A stretch of 14,621 nucleotides of DNA, taken from positions 1-14,621 of the forward strand of contig CAKTAV010000021.1 in assembly GCA_934532985.1 (NCBI GenBank). The letters run 5' to 3'. The position numbers and the translations under genes are program-made. Below, in pieces: positions 1-5,455 of the stretch (positions are counted from its first letter, which is position 1; each line of letters opens with the position of its first letter). This DNA is from an uncultured Butyricicoccus sp. (GTDB lineage Bacteria > Bacillota > Clostridia > Oscillospirales > Butyricicoccaceae). The notes beneath the pieces are model-generated. The model was not told the DNA's origin, ran no database searches, and was given only the letters and a program-made list of their open reading frames with translations.

Positions 1-73
<73 letters not shown>

Positions 74-119
74 ATATTTCTATGAATGCCGGGCCCCACC
101 TGTGCGATGCGGAAGATGG

Positions 120-190
120 AGCGGGTGATGGGAATCGAACCCACGTGTTCAGCTTGGAAGGCTGACATTCTACCATTGAACTACACCCGC
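120..190 (-). tRNA. tRNA-Gly (anticodon TCC)
   Basis: The minus-strand sequence gives a perfect seven-pair acceptor stem (GCGGGTG/CACCCGC), a GTTC/GAAT D stem, an anticodon stem TCAGC/GCTGA around loop CTTCCAA (anticodon TCC, decoding GGA/GGG) and a T arm with loop TTCGATT. The discriminator base is T at position 120. No CCA is encoded after it. It is the first gene of a two-tRNA unit, with its promoter directly upstream. Confidence 0.96.
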
Positions 191-212
191 ATGTTTTTCA
201 CAATGCTAATAT

Positions 213-241
213 AGTATAGCAGTCAAGTGTCTGATTGTCAA
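213..241 (-). promoter_or_regulatory. promoter of the tRNA-Gly/tRNA-Arg unit
   Basis: On the minus strand a perfect -35 TTGACA (236-241) is separated by 17 bases from TATACT (213-218, 5 of 6 to consensus). The predicted start is about 15 bases before the mature tRNA-Gly 5' end, leaving a short leader for RNase P removal. Confidence 0.85.
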
Positions 242-272
242 GCCTTTTCTTTAAACTTTTCTTTCCTTTTCC

Positions 273-506
273 TCAGCGCTGAAACAGCGGCAAATAGGCC
301 CGCAGCATCGTCGCGATGAGCGCCAGAACAAACACACAAATCAGGAGCCGCTGCATCCATTTCAGCTGATTTCGCTTGCACTTCAGCCGTTCGGTCTCTT
401 TGCCGCCGGACTGCTCCTCTTCCCGCTTAACCTGATTCATCACCACCAGTGTCGGAATCAAAACAATGACCAACAGCACAATCAGTCCAATTCTCCACGG
501 TTCCAT
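273..506 (-). CDS. small two-helix membrane protein, unknown function
   Basis: This 77-residue product is not one I recognise. It has a hydrophobic helix at about residues 5-22, a highly charged central stretch (about 26-50, rich in K, R and E), a second hydrophobic helix at about 52-70, and a short C-terminal tail. A hairpin-like membrane protein with a charged loop is the simplest reading. The ATG is preceded by GAGAGGAGA about 9 bases upstream, which supports translation. It lies between the iolG-like terminator and the tRNA promoter, on the same strand as both. I see no promoter of its own with confidence, and no terminator between it and the tRNA promoter. Its role is unknown. Confidence 0.65.
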   Translation of the reverse strand: MEPWRIGLIVLLVIVLIPTLVVMNQVKREEEQSGGKETERLKCKRNQLKWMQRLLICVFVLALIATMLRAYLPLFQR

Positions 507-550
507 CTCGTGTTGTCTCCTCTCCCACGCGTTTCTCCTGCCAAGACGGA

Positions 551-589
551 AATAACAAAGCCGGTCTCTGCCGCATGACAGAGACCGGC
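551..589 (-). terminator. terminator of the iolG-like gene
   Basis: A perfect 11-bp inverted repeat (GCCGGTCTCTG at 560-570 with CAGAGACCGGC at 579-589) encloses an 8-base loop. On the minus strand it is followed by TTTGTTATTT. It starts 27 bases beyond the stop codon of the minus-strand dehydrogenase gene. Confidence 0.85.
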
Positions 590-615
590 GTTTGTTCTGT
601 ATTCGAAGCTTCGAC

Positions 616-1632
616 TTATTCGTCTACTTCAGAAATCTTAACCGGGCGGCCTTCCTTCAGGGACAGCTTTGCTGCCTTTGCCATCAGTACCGGCTGCAGA
701 CCGTCATAGCCGCCTACCGGAACTTCCTGCTCACCCTTGATCGCCTTGCAGAACTGGGTTACCTCTTCGATGAATGCGCCGTTGTAACGCTCCAGGAAGA
801 AGAAGGTCGGCTTCGCAACTTCTACGCCTGCCTCGCAGGAGATCATTGCGGTGTTCTCCAGATCGTTGGTAACCTGTACGCAGCCCTTGGAGCACTGTAC
901 CTCGGTTCTCTGGTCGTAGCCGTAGCAGGAGGAACGGGTGTTGTCGATAACGCCCAGTGCACCGTTTGCGAACTTAATTGTGATGATGGTGTTGTCTACG
1001 TCATCATACTTTGCAAACTCCGGATTGACGCACATACCGATTGCATATACTTCAACAGCATCCGAACCGGACAGGAAGCGAGCCATATCAAAGTCATGAA
1101 TGGTCATGTCAACATGGATACCGCCGGAAACCTTAACGTACTCCATCGGCGGATCTTCCGGGTCACGGGAAGAAATCTTAACGATGCTCGGCGTACCGAT
1201 CTTACCAGAAGCAACGGTCTGCTGTACCTTGCTGTGGTTGTGGTCGAAACGACGAACAAAACCAACCTGCAGCTTGACGCCAGCGTCCTCACAGATCTTG
1301 ATGCACTCCTTAATGAGTTTAACATCCGTGTGCAGCGGCTTCTCACAGAAAATGTGCTTGCCCTGTGCTGCAGCTGCCTTGATCAGGTCCAGATGAGTCG
1401 GGGTTGCCGAGCAGATCATAACCGCATCAATTTCCGGATCTTCGATAACCTTATTTACATCGTCATATACCTTGGTAATGCCCAGACCGGCTGCCCACTC
1501 CTTGATGCCATCGTTCAGGAACGGATCAGCTACTGCTACCAGCTCCGCCTGCGGGATCGACTGCACCAGATTCGTGCCATGCAGCTTGCCAATACGGCCG
1601 CAGCCCAGCAATCCAATCTTAACTTTTTCCAT
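616..1632 (-). CDS. iolG: inositol 2-dehydrogenase / Gfo-Idh-MocA family oxidoreductase
   Basis: The 338-residue product is a Gfo/Idh/MocA family NAD-dependent sugar dehydrogenase most like myo-inositol 2-dehydrogenase, which oxidises myo-inositol to 2-keto-myo-inositol in the cytoplasm. The N-terminal Rossmann fold shows GCGRIG (residues 10-15) and an acidic residue (D36) at the end of the second strand, which usually indicates NAD over NADP. The EKP motif places the catalytic lysine at about 97. The second motif in the C-terminal domain has D174 and H178, matching the K-D-H triad known in Bacillus IolG. Length is normal for the family. The ATG has AGAGAGGCAG upstream. The gene stands alone, with its own promoter and terminator and no other iol genes in view. 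A related polyol or scyllo-inositol substrate is possible, since substrate cannot be set from sequence alone. Confidence 0.88.
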   Translation of the reverse strand: MEKVKIGLLGCGRIGKLHGTNLVQSIPQAELVAVADPFLNDGIKEWAAGLGITKVYDDVNKVIEDPEIDAVMICSATPTHLDLIKAAAAQGKHIFCEKPLHTDVKLIKECIKICEDAGVKLQVGFVRRFDHNHSKVQQTVASGKIGTPSIVKISSRDPEDPPMEYVKVSGGIHVDMTIHDFDMARFLSGSDAVEVYAIGMCVNPEFAKYDDVDNTIITIKFANGALGVIDNTRSSCYGYDQRTEVQCSKGCVQVTNDLENTAMISCEAGVEVAKPTFFFLERYNGAFIEEVTQFCKAIKGEQEVPVGGYDGLQPVLMAKAAKLSLKEGRPVKISEVDE

Positions 1633-1757
1633 AATAACTGCCTCTCTTTCAAAAATGTAATCTCTATAAAATCAGGCGTTCTCTCAAAACGCACTGGTTT
1701 TACCCATTTTTCTCTTACCGACGGCATCCTCCACAATACCGCCGTACATCCATCCTC

Positions 1758-1787
1758 ATTATAACGGTTTCATTTTCTTATCGTCAA
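1758..1787 (-). promoter_or_regulatory. promoter of iolG-like gene with overlapping cre-like site
   Basis: On the minus strand TTGACG (1782-1787) lies 18 bases from a perfect TATAAT (1758-1763). A cre-like sequence, TGAAACCGTTATAA (1759-1772), matches 13 of 14 positions of the CcpA consensus TGWAANCGNTNWCA and covers most of the -10 box. CcpA binding there would block RNA polymerase, which fits catabolite repression of an inositol-use gene. The match was found by eye. Confidence 0.65.
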
Positions 1788-1931
1788 GCTCTTTTGGTAA
1801 TTTTCTGGTCTACTATGATGACAAAATTAGTATCTTACCATGTTGCCTTCCGGACTATCCGATTTCCTGCGAAAAAAAACCGAGCTTTGCGCACACTTTT
1901 TTCTACGAATCCGATATAATATAATCAAACA

Positions 1932-2020
1932 GCATGGTTTTGCCCTGCACTAAATACACAACTTTCTCCAATTTCTCTTCTAAGAAGGCACAGCCTATTC
2001 CTCTGTGCCTTCTTTCTCTT
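1932..2020 (+). ncRNA. candidate short RNA ending in a terminator
   Basis: Two overlapping TATAAT boxes (1915-1920 and 1920-1925) precede a stretch of about 60 bases and then a strong terminator. No good -35 box is visible 16-18 bases upstream, and no open frame with a ribosome binding site lies between. The transcript start is inferred. This is a weak call: the terminator is clear, the promoter is not. Confidence 0.25.
1982..2020 (+). terminator. strong orphan terminator hairpin
   Basis: A perfect 12-bp stem (AAGAAGGCACAG at 1982-1993 with CTGTGCCTTCTT at 2003-2014) has a 9-base loop and is followed by TCTCTTT on the plus strand. No plus-strand gene lies upstream; the gene to the left is read away from it. 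Confidence 0.75.
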
Positions 2021-2094
2021 TGTCTGAAAACTTTTTTGTTATGTTGTATCGTTTTTTCTGGCGTTATGCGTCAAAATGTTGAACAGGTTGTCCA

Positions 2095-2123
2095 TAGACA
2101 TTTTTTTGCATCCTTGCTATGAT
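2095..2123 (+). promoter_or_regulatory. orphan promoter-like sequence
   Basis: TAGACA (2095-2100, 5 of 6 to consensus), a 17-base spacer and TATGAT (2118-2123, 5 of 6) form a good sigma-A-like promoter. No start codon with a ribosome binding site follows before the terminator at 2290, so it may drive a short untranslated RNA. Confidence 0.45.
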
Positions 2124-2129
2124 AAGGTT

Positions 2130-2325
2130 AGTCAAAAGAGATGGTATCCATATAAAAACGCGTGCCGCTTCTTTCCTATTTCTATTATTCCGGCACGTTG
2201 GTGTATATTTTAAAAATTGCACGGGATATCTAACACATATAATAAATTCGCCTTTCTTTTCTCTTTTCTAAAATATATCTCTCTTTTCCGAAAAGCGCAC
2301 TGCTCTCCGCAGTGCGCTTTTCCTC
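2130..2325 (+). ncRNA. candidate small RNA of about 190 nt
   Basis: The call rests on the promoter-like pair at 2095-2123 and the strong terminator at 2290-2325 with no gene between. The interior has one hairpin (CGTGCCG at 2161-2167 with CGGCACG at 2191-2197, 23-base loop) and is otherwise AT-rich. A second promoter-like pair at 2217-2243 (TTGCAC, 15-base spacer, TATAAT) could instead start a transcript of about 75 nt ending at the same terminator. It does not resemble 6S RNA, tmRNA, SRP RNA or RNase P RNA by eye. Confidence 0.3.
2290..2325 (+). terminator. strong terminator hairpin upstream of the CDF gene
   Basis: A perfect 14-bp stem (2290-2303 with 2309-2322) has a 5-base loop and a GC-rich core GCGCACTGC. 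It ends in TTTTCCTCT on the plus strand, and the other strand also gives TTTTC, so it may work both ways. It insulates the CDF promoter from upstream transcription. Confidence 0.75.
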
Positions 2326-2393
2326 TATCGAAGCCGTTCGGTTCATTCACCCGCTTCAAATCGTCTTTCTGTTGTGATTTTACCAAAATTTTG

Positions 2394-2434
2394 TTGACAC
2401 TACATGTACCCTGCCGTATAATAATTAGAATTAT
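2394..2434 (+). promoter_or_regulatory. consensus promoter of CDF exporter with possible Fur/PerR-family operator
   Basis: A perfect TTGACA (2394-2399), 17-base spacer and perfect TATAAT (2417-2422) form an ideal sigma-A promoter. The spacer holds the 8-bp palindrome TACATGTA (2401-2408). An inverted repeat, ATAATT-AG-AATTAT (2421-2434), sits over the -10 end and the start point. Bases 2416-2430 match 12 of 14 fixed positions of the PerR-type box TTATAATNATTATAA. Part of that match is the -10 itself, so the operator is a suggestion only; the promoter is strong. Confidence 0.8.
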
Positions 2435-2461
2435 CCCGCTGTTGCGGAAGGAGGAATCCCC

Positions 2462-3370
2462 ATGTCGGGCCAAACCAATGAACAAGTCGCGATGCATGTC
2501 TCTCGTGTGAGCATCATTGGAAATATTCTGTTATCTGTATTTAAGTTAATTGCCGGTATCGCTGCACATTCCGGTGCGATGATCTCCGACGCCATTCATT
2601 CTCTTTCGGATGTCCTGAGTACCTTGATCGTCATGGTAGGTATTCATATGGCCGGCAAGGAGTCCGACCATGATCATCAATATGGTCACGAACGCATGGA
2701 GTGTGTCGCCGCTATTGTGCTCGCCATTGCGCTGGGCGCAACCGGTGTCGGCATCGGCGCCTCCGGTGTGGAGAAAATCATCTCCTCTTCCTCTACGTCG
2801 TTGGTCGTTCCGGGTGTGCTGGCTCTGATTGCCGCCATCGTTTCGATTGTATCCAAGGAACTGATGTATCAGTATACCCGCCACGCCGCCAAAAAAATCA
2901 ATTCCAGCGCCTTGATGGCGGATGCATGGCATCATCGTTCGGACGCCATGTCCTCCATTGGCAGCTTGATTGGTATCGGCGGCGCCCGTCTGGGCTTCCC
3001 GGTACTCGATCCGCTCGCCAGCGTCATTATCTGCGTGTTTATCATCCACGCCGCCTATACCATCTTCCGCGACGCGATCAGTAAAATGACCGACCGCGCC
3101 TGCGACGATGAGACCGTGCATAAAATTGTCGAGGTCTGCGCCGCGCAAAAAGATGTCGTCGCGGTGGATCTGGTCAAAACCCGCCTGTTTGGCGACCGCA
3201 TCTATGTCGATGTCGAAATCGCCGTCGATGGCAATATGCCGCTGTTTCAGGCACATGCCGCCGCCGAGCGCACACACCACGCCATTGAGGAAGCGTTCCC
3301 CACGGTAAAGCATTGTATGGTGCATGTCAATCCCGCGCCGGAGATTGAAGAAATTGAGGAAGAGAAATAA
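2462..3370 (+). CDS. cation diffusion facilitator (CDF) metal exporter
   Basis: The 302-residue product is a CDF-family inner-membrane antiporter that exports divalent metal in exchange for protons. Hydrophobic helices fill residues 14-200 in the usual six-helix pattern. The transport-site residues are visible as HSLSD in helix 2 (H46, D50) and HHRSD in helix 5 (H157, D161). An H-D/H-D site is typical of zinc-selecting ZnT-type members, whereas E. coli YiiP has D-D/H-D, so zinc is a reasonable guess; iron, manganese or cobalt remain possible. HQYGHER at 72-78 is the family's cytoplasmic signature after helix 2. A cytoplasmic ferredoxin-like domain covers about 210-295. The ATG follows AAGGAGG at 7 bases. 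It is a single-gene unit with a perfect promoter and its own terminator. Confidence 0.92.
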   Translation: MSGQTNEQVAMHVSRVSIIGNILLSVFKLIAGIAAHSGAMISDAIHSLSDVLSTLIVMVGIHMAGKESDHDHQYGHERMECVAAIVLAIALGATGVGIGASGVEKIISSSSTSLVVPGVLALIAAIVSIVSKELMYQYTRHAAKKINSSALMADAWHHRSDAMSSIGSLIGIGGARLGFPVLDPLASVIICVFIIHAAYTIFRDAISKMTDRACDDETVHKIVEVCAAQKDVVAVDLVKTRLFGDRIYVDVEIAVDGNMPLFQAHAAAERTHHAIEEAFPTVKHCMVHVNPAPEIEEIEEEK

Positions 3371-3376
3371 TCAAGC

Positions 3377-3413
3377 TGCTGCTGTGAAGTTATTCATGGC
3401 AGCAACTTTTTTT
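3377..3413 (+). terminator. terminator of the CDF gene
   Basis: A 12-bp stem with two G-T pairs (TGCTGCTGTGAA at 3377-3388 with TTCATGGCAGCA at 3393-3404) has loop GTTA and is followed by AC and seven T. It starts 7 bases after the CDF stop codon. Confidence 0.88.
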
Positions 3414-4130
3414 ATCTCGGTTGTCGTATCGGCACCCCGTCCTTGTTATTCGCCCGAAGCATACTTGTTCGTCCCGCTCCACGGAGGCCCTATTTCTTGC
3501 CATCAGGCAAGAAGTAGGGAACAGAAGCTAATTTAGGCAACTACGTTTCCTAAAGACCTTCCTTAGCGCTCTACACGCAGAAATACTGGACTAGAAGTTT
3601 TTCTGCTATCGTCAGTTATTATCGCTGAGGGAAAGATACGGTAAGATTTACTCTGAAAATAGACGGTTAAAGGTTCTTTTTTCTCCCACTATGCGCAATG
3701 TAAATACCCTCTGCAAATCTTTTGAGTGAGCGAAGTGAACGGCCAGATATCGCTTCGGCAAATTCCACTATCTCGCCGCACCGAAGCGTCGGTACGTCTC
3801 GACCGTTCCATTGCCTCGCTCCTCAAATTCCAAACGCTTCGCTGGTTTGAAATTTGAATGATGGTAAGTGTTACTCTACGAGCAGACAGGTAACAACTGC
3901 TGTTTCAATGCACAATCGCTGTGCTGGATTGTGCATTGAGGGAGCAAGGCCACGAAGTGGCTGAGGCGTGCTGATGCCGCAGCGCGTCGATGTAACGCAG
4001 TGTGCCGCAGCGATGGCGCCGCTCCCTAATGATTTTCTTCTCGTTCATCTTCTTTTTTCACAAAAAGAAGATGAACTTAGACTTCTAACAACTACGGCAA
4101 AGTAAACAAGCAAATAGAGTGTATAATAAG
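3414..4130. repeat. gene-free island of long inverted repeats
   Basis: No credible gene is present. Several long inverted repeats follow one another: 3488-3501 with 3506-3519 (14 bp, one G-T, loop ATCA); nested arms 3728-3733/3816-3821, 3737-3742/3803-3808 and 3751-3758/3781-3788; 3824-3835 with 3845-3856 (12 bp, one mismatch); 3905-3917 with 3927-3939 (13 bp, perfect); 3940-3945 with 4021-4026 enclosing 3949-3953/3957-3961; and 4043-4057 with 4062-4076 (15 bp, perfect, loop TCAC). TGCCGCAGCG occurs twice between 3970 and 4020. None but the last is followed by a T run, so most are not ordinary terminators. Palindromic interspersed repeats, a remnant insertion, or a structured RNA are all possible. 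Confidence 0.6.
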
Positions 4131-4131
4131 G

Positions 4132-4177
4132 AAGAGACTGTTGCATTTTGTTTGCAACAGCCTCTTGCTTCTTTTTT
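4132..4177. terminator. terminator next to the cupin gene, probably bidirectional
   Basis: The stem AAGAGACTGTTGCA (4132-4145) pairs with TGCAACAGCCTCTT (4153-4166) with one mismatch. On the plus strand GCTTCTTTTTT follows. On the minus strand, which is the direction of the cupin gene whose stop is at 4176-4178, the stem starts 9 bases after the stop and is followed by the weaker CCTTATTAT. It probably ends the cupin transcript and may also stop any transcript leaving the repeat island. Confidence 0.7.
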
Positions 4178-4505
4178 AGCCCTTAATAATCAGCGCCATA
4201 AATACCAGCGGCACATCGCCGGTATTGGTAATACCATGACCATTTCCGTCCTTGCAGAAGAAAACATCATCTGCCTTTGCCGGAACGTCCGTGCCGTTGT
4301 CTTCGTATACGCCTGAACCGCTCAGGATAAAATACGTCTCCGTCTCACCGTGGTGCTCATGATGATTCAGCGTTGCGCCCGGCTCCAGTGTACATCTGGC
4401 GTACAGACCGCATTTTCCGTTGAGCTGCTCCTCGTTCAGCAGCTGCTCCAGCTTGAGTACGCCGCCGATTACGCCGTCCTTTGCGCCCATCTCTACTACT
4501 GTCAT
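4176..4505 (-). CDS. small single-domain cupin protein
   Basis: The 109-residue product is a one-domain cupin (beta-barrel, metal-binding). The first cupin motif fits the pattern G(X)5HXH(X)4E(X)6G exactly, with G43, H49, H51, E56 and G63, so H49, H51 and E56 are likely metal ligands. The second motif has the GxxHxxxN part near residues 87-94 (NGHGITN region) but lacks the usual proline. Small cupins include isomerases, dioxygenases and sugar or metabolite binders, and I cannot tell which this is. The ATG is preceded by AAAGGATG at about 9 bases. It diverges from the cyclophilin gene, has its own promoter-like sequence, and ends at a terminator, so it is a single-gene unit. Confidence 0.85.
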   Translation of the reverse strand: MTVVEMGAKDGVIGGVLKLEQLLNEEQLNGKCGLYARCTLEPGATLNHHEHHGETETYFILSGSGVYEDNGTDVPAKADDVFFCKDGNGHGITNTGDVPLVFMALIIKG

Positions 4506-4584
4506 GTCAATCTCATCCTTTCTCCGTCAGCCCGCTGCCGCTTGGCGTTGGTCGGGCATATATGGTGGTCGAATTTACAGCCTT

Positions 4585-4613
4585 ATTGTATCAGATTGCC
4601 CACCCCGCAACAA
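4585..4613 (-). promoter_or_regulatory. probable cupin promoter
   Basis: On the minus strand TACAAT (4585-4590, 5 of 6) lies 17 bases downstream of TTGTTG (4608-4613, only TTG matching well). The start point would leave a leader of about 70 bases before the cupin ATG. The -10 is good and the -35 weak. Confidence 0.4.
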
Positions 4614-4731
4614 GTGCCGCGCTCCGGATTTTTCTCACCGCTTGTTCCGCTCTGTCTCTCCCAAATCCCTTACTTTGTCCGACTTTTTCGCTAAAATGAC
4701 GCATCCTGCCGTATTTTCTCCCCAAAAGAAC

Positions 4732-4760
4732 TTGTCACTGTTTGCCCAGTCTGTTACAAT
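4732..4760 (+). promoter_or_regulatory. promoter of the cyclophilin gene
   Basis: TTGTCA (4732-4737, 5 of 6), a 17-base spacer and TACAAT (4755-4760, 5 of 6) lie about 40 bases before the cyclophilin start. Together with the cupin promoter it makes a divergent control region. Confidence 0.75.
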
Positions 4761-4801
4761 AAGATTATCAATGTATTGTTGAATAAAGGAGAATATTCCC
4801 T

Positions 4802-5320
4802 ATGAAAAATCCAATTGTTACGATTACTATGGCAGACGGCGGCGTCATCAAGGCAGAGCTGTATCCAGACGTAGCGCCGAACACCGTCCGCAACTTTGTC
4901 GATCTGGTTTCCAGAGGCTTTTATAATGAGACGATTTTCCACCGCGTCATTCCGGGCTTCATGATTCAGGGCGGCGACCCGAACGGCACCGGCATGGGTG
5001 GTCCGGGCTATCAGATTCCAGGCGAGTTTATGATGAACGGCTTCCGCAACGAGCTGCGTCACACGCGCGGCGTTCTGTCCATGGCTCGTGCGATGCATCC
5101 GGACTCCGCGGGTTCACAGTTCTTCATCATGGTTGCCGACGCACCCCATCTGGATGGACAATATGCGTCCTTTGGCATGGTTATCGAAGGCATGGATGTT
5201 GCTGACCGCATCGTCTCCGCCAACCGTGATTACAACGACAAGCCGGTAGAGCCGCAGGTTATGCAGTCGGTTACGGTTGAGACCTTTGGCGAGACCTACG
5301 AAGCACCGGTAAAGATGTAA
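4802..5320 (+). CDS. cyclophilin-type peptidyl-prolyl cis-trans isomerase
   Basis: The 172-residue product is a single cyclophilin domain that catalyses proline cis-trans isomerisation and helps protein folding. No signal peptide or lipobox is seen, so it should be cytoplasmic. FHRVIPGFMIQGGDP contains the catalytic arginine (R48) and the family core. GSQFFI and the HLDGQYASFG segment follow in the right order. The tryptophan of human CypA that contacts cyclosporin is replaced by histidine (in PHLDG), and bacterial forms commonly lack that tryptophan. The ATG is preceded by AAAGGAG about 9 bases away. It is flanked by its own promoter and a strong terminator, so it is monocistronic. It is closest to PpiB-type proteins. 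Confidence 0.93.
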   Translation: MKNPIVTITMADGGVIKAELYPDVAPNTVRNFVDLVSRGFYNETIFHRVIPGFMIQGGDPNGTGMGGPGYQIPGEFMMNGFRNELRHTRGVLSMARAMHPDSAGSQFFIMVADAPHLDGQYASFGMVIEGMDVADRIVSANRDYNDKPVEPQVMQSVTVETFGETYEAPVKM

Positions 5321-5333
5321 GTTTTTCCGCAGC

Positions 5334-5395
5334 AGCGGGGTGAAAAGCTCAGCGAAAGCTGGGCTTTTCCGTACTTTCCCCGCTTCGTCTTTTTT
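5334..5395 (+). terminator. compound terminator after the cyclophilin gene
   Basis: An inner 12-bp stem with one G-T pair (5342-5353 with 5358-5369, loop GAAA) sits inside an outer stem AGCGGGG/CCCCGCT (5334-5340 with 5378-5384). The outer stem is followed by TCGTCTTTTTT. Either stem could halt RNA polymerase; the outer one has the better T run. Confidence 0.82.
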
Positions 5396-5396
5396 C

Positions 5397-5446
5397 TCCG
5401 GCATCCGTTGCCGGAAATTCATTGCAATTCATTGTAAATGGGGAGG
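5397..5446 (+). promoter_or_regulatory. leader of the ABC-F gene: small hairpin, tandem repeat and ribosome binding site
   Basis: A perfect 7-bp hairpin (TCCGGCA at 5397-5403 with TGCCGGA at 5409-5415) is followed by two tandem copies of AATTCATTG (5416-5424 and 5426-5434). GGGGAGG (5440-5446) then lies 9 bases before a TTG codon at 5456. No convincing promoter is visible between the upstream terminator and this leader, so where the ABC-F transcript starts is unclear. Confidence 0.45.
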
Positions 5447-5455
5447 TACCGTTTT

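Larger units (their letters stand above)
1633..2461. other. 829-base gene-free region between iolG-like gene and CDF exporter
   Basis: No reading frame here has a credible ribosome binding site together with protein-like composition. The left end carries the minus-strand iolG promoter. The rest is AT-rich and contains two strong plus-strand terminator hairpins (1982-2020 and 2290-2325), several promoter-like pairs upstream of them, a weaker hairpin (2161-2167 with 2191-2197), and the CDF promoter at the right end. Terminators with no gene upstream suggest short untranslated transcripts. Confidence 0.6.

Noticed and set aside
592..1764. 390-residue plus-strand open frame opposite the iolG-like gene
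   Set aside because: It is antisense to a clear dehydrogenase with intact motifs, has no ribosome binding site and has a composition typical of an antisense frame.
1934..2122. 62-residue plus-strand frame in the gene-free region
   Set aside because: It has no ribosome binding site and runs through a strong terminator.
2210..2510. Overlapping frames of 95-97 residues on both strands before and over the CDF start
   Set aside because: They cross a perfect terminator and the CDF promoter and lack start signals.
2546..3325. 259-residue minus-strand open frame opposite the CDF exporter
   Set aside because: Antisense shadow of a well-conserved transporter; no ribosome binding site.
3324..3536. 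70-residue frame over the end of the CDF gene
   Set aside because: It overlaps the CDF terminator and the first long inverted repeat and has no ribosome binding site.
4122..4127. TATAAT before the cupin-side terminator as a promoter
   Set aside because: No -35 element lies 16-18 bases upstream and a terminator follows at once.
3414..4130. CRISPR array or retron as explanation for the repeats
   Set aside because: The repeats are inverted and unlike one another, not regular direct repeats with spacers, and no cas or reverse transcriptase gene is near.
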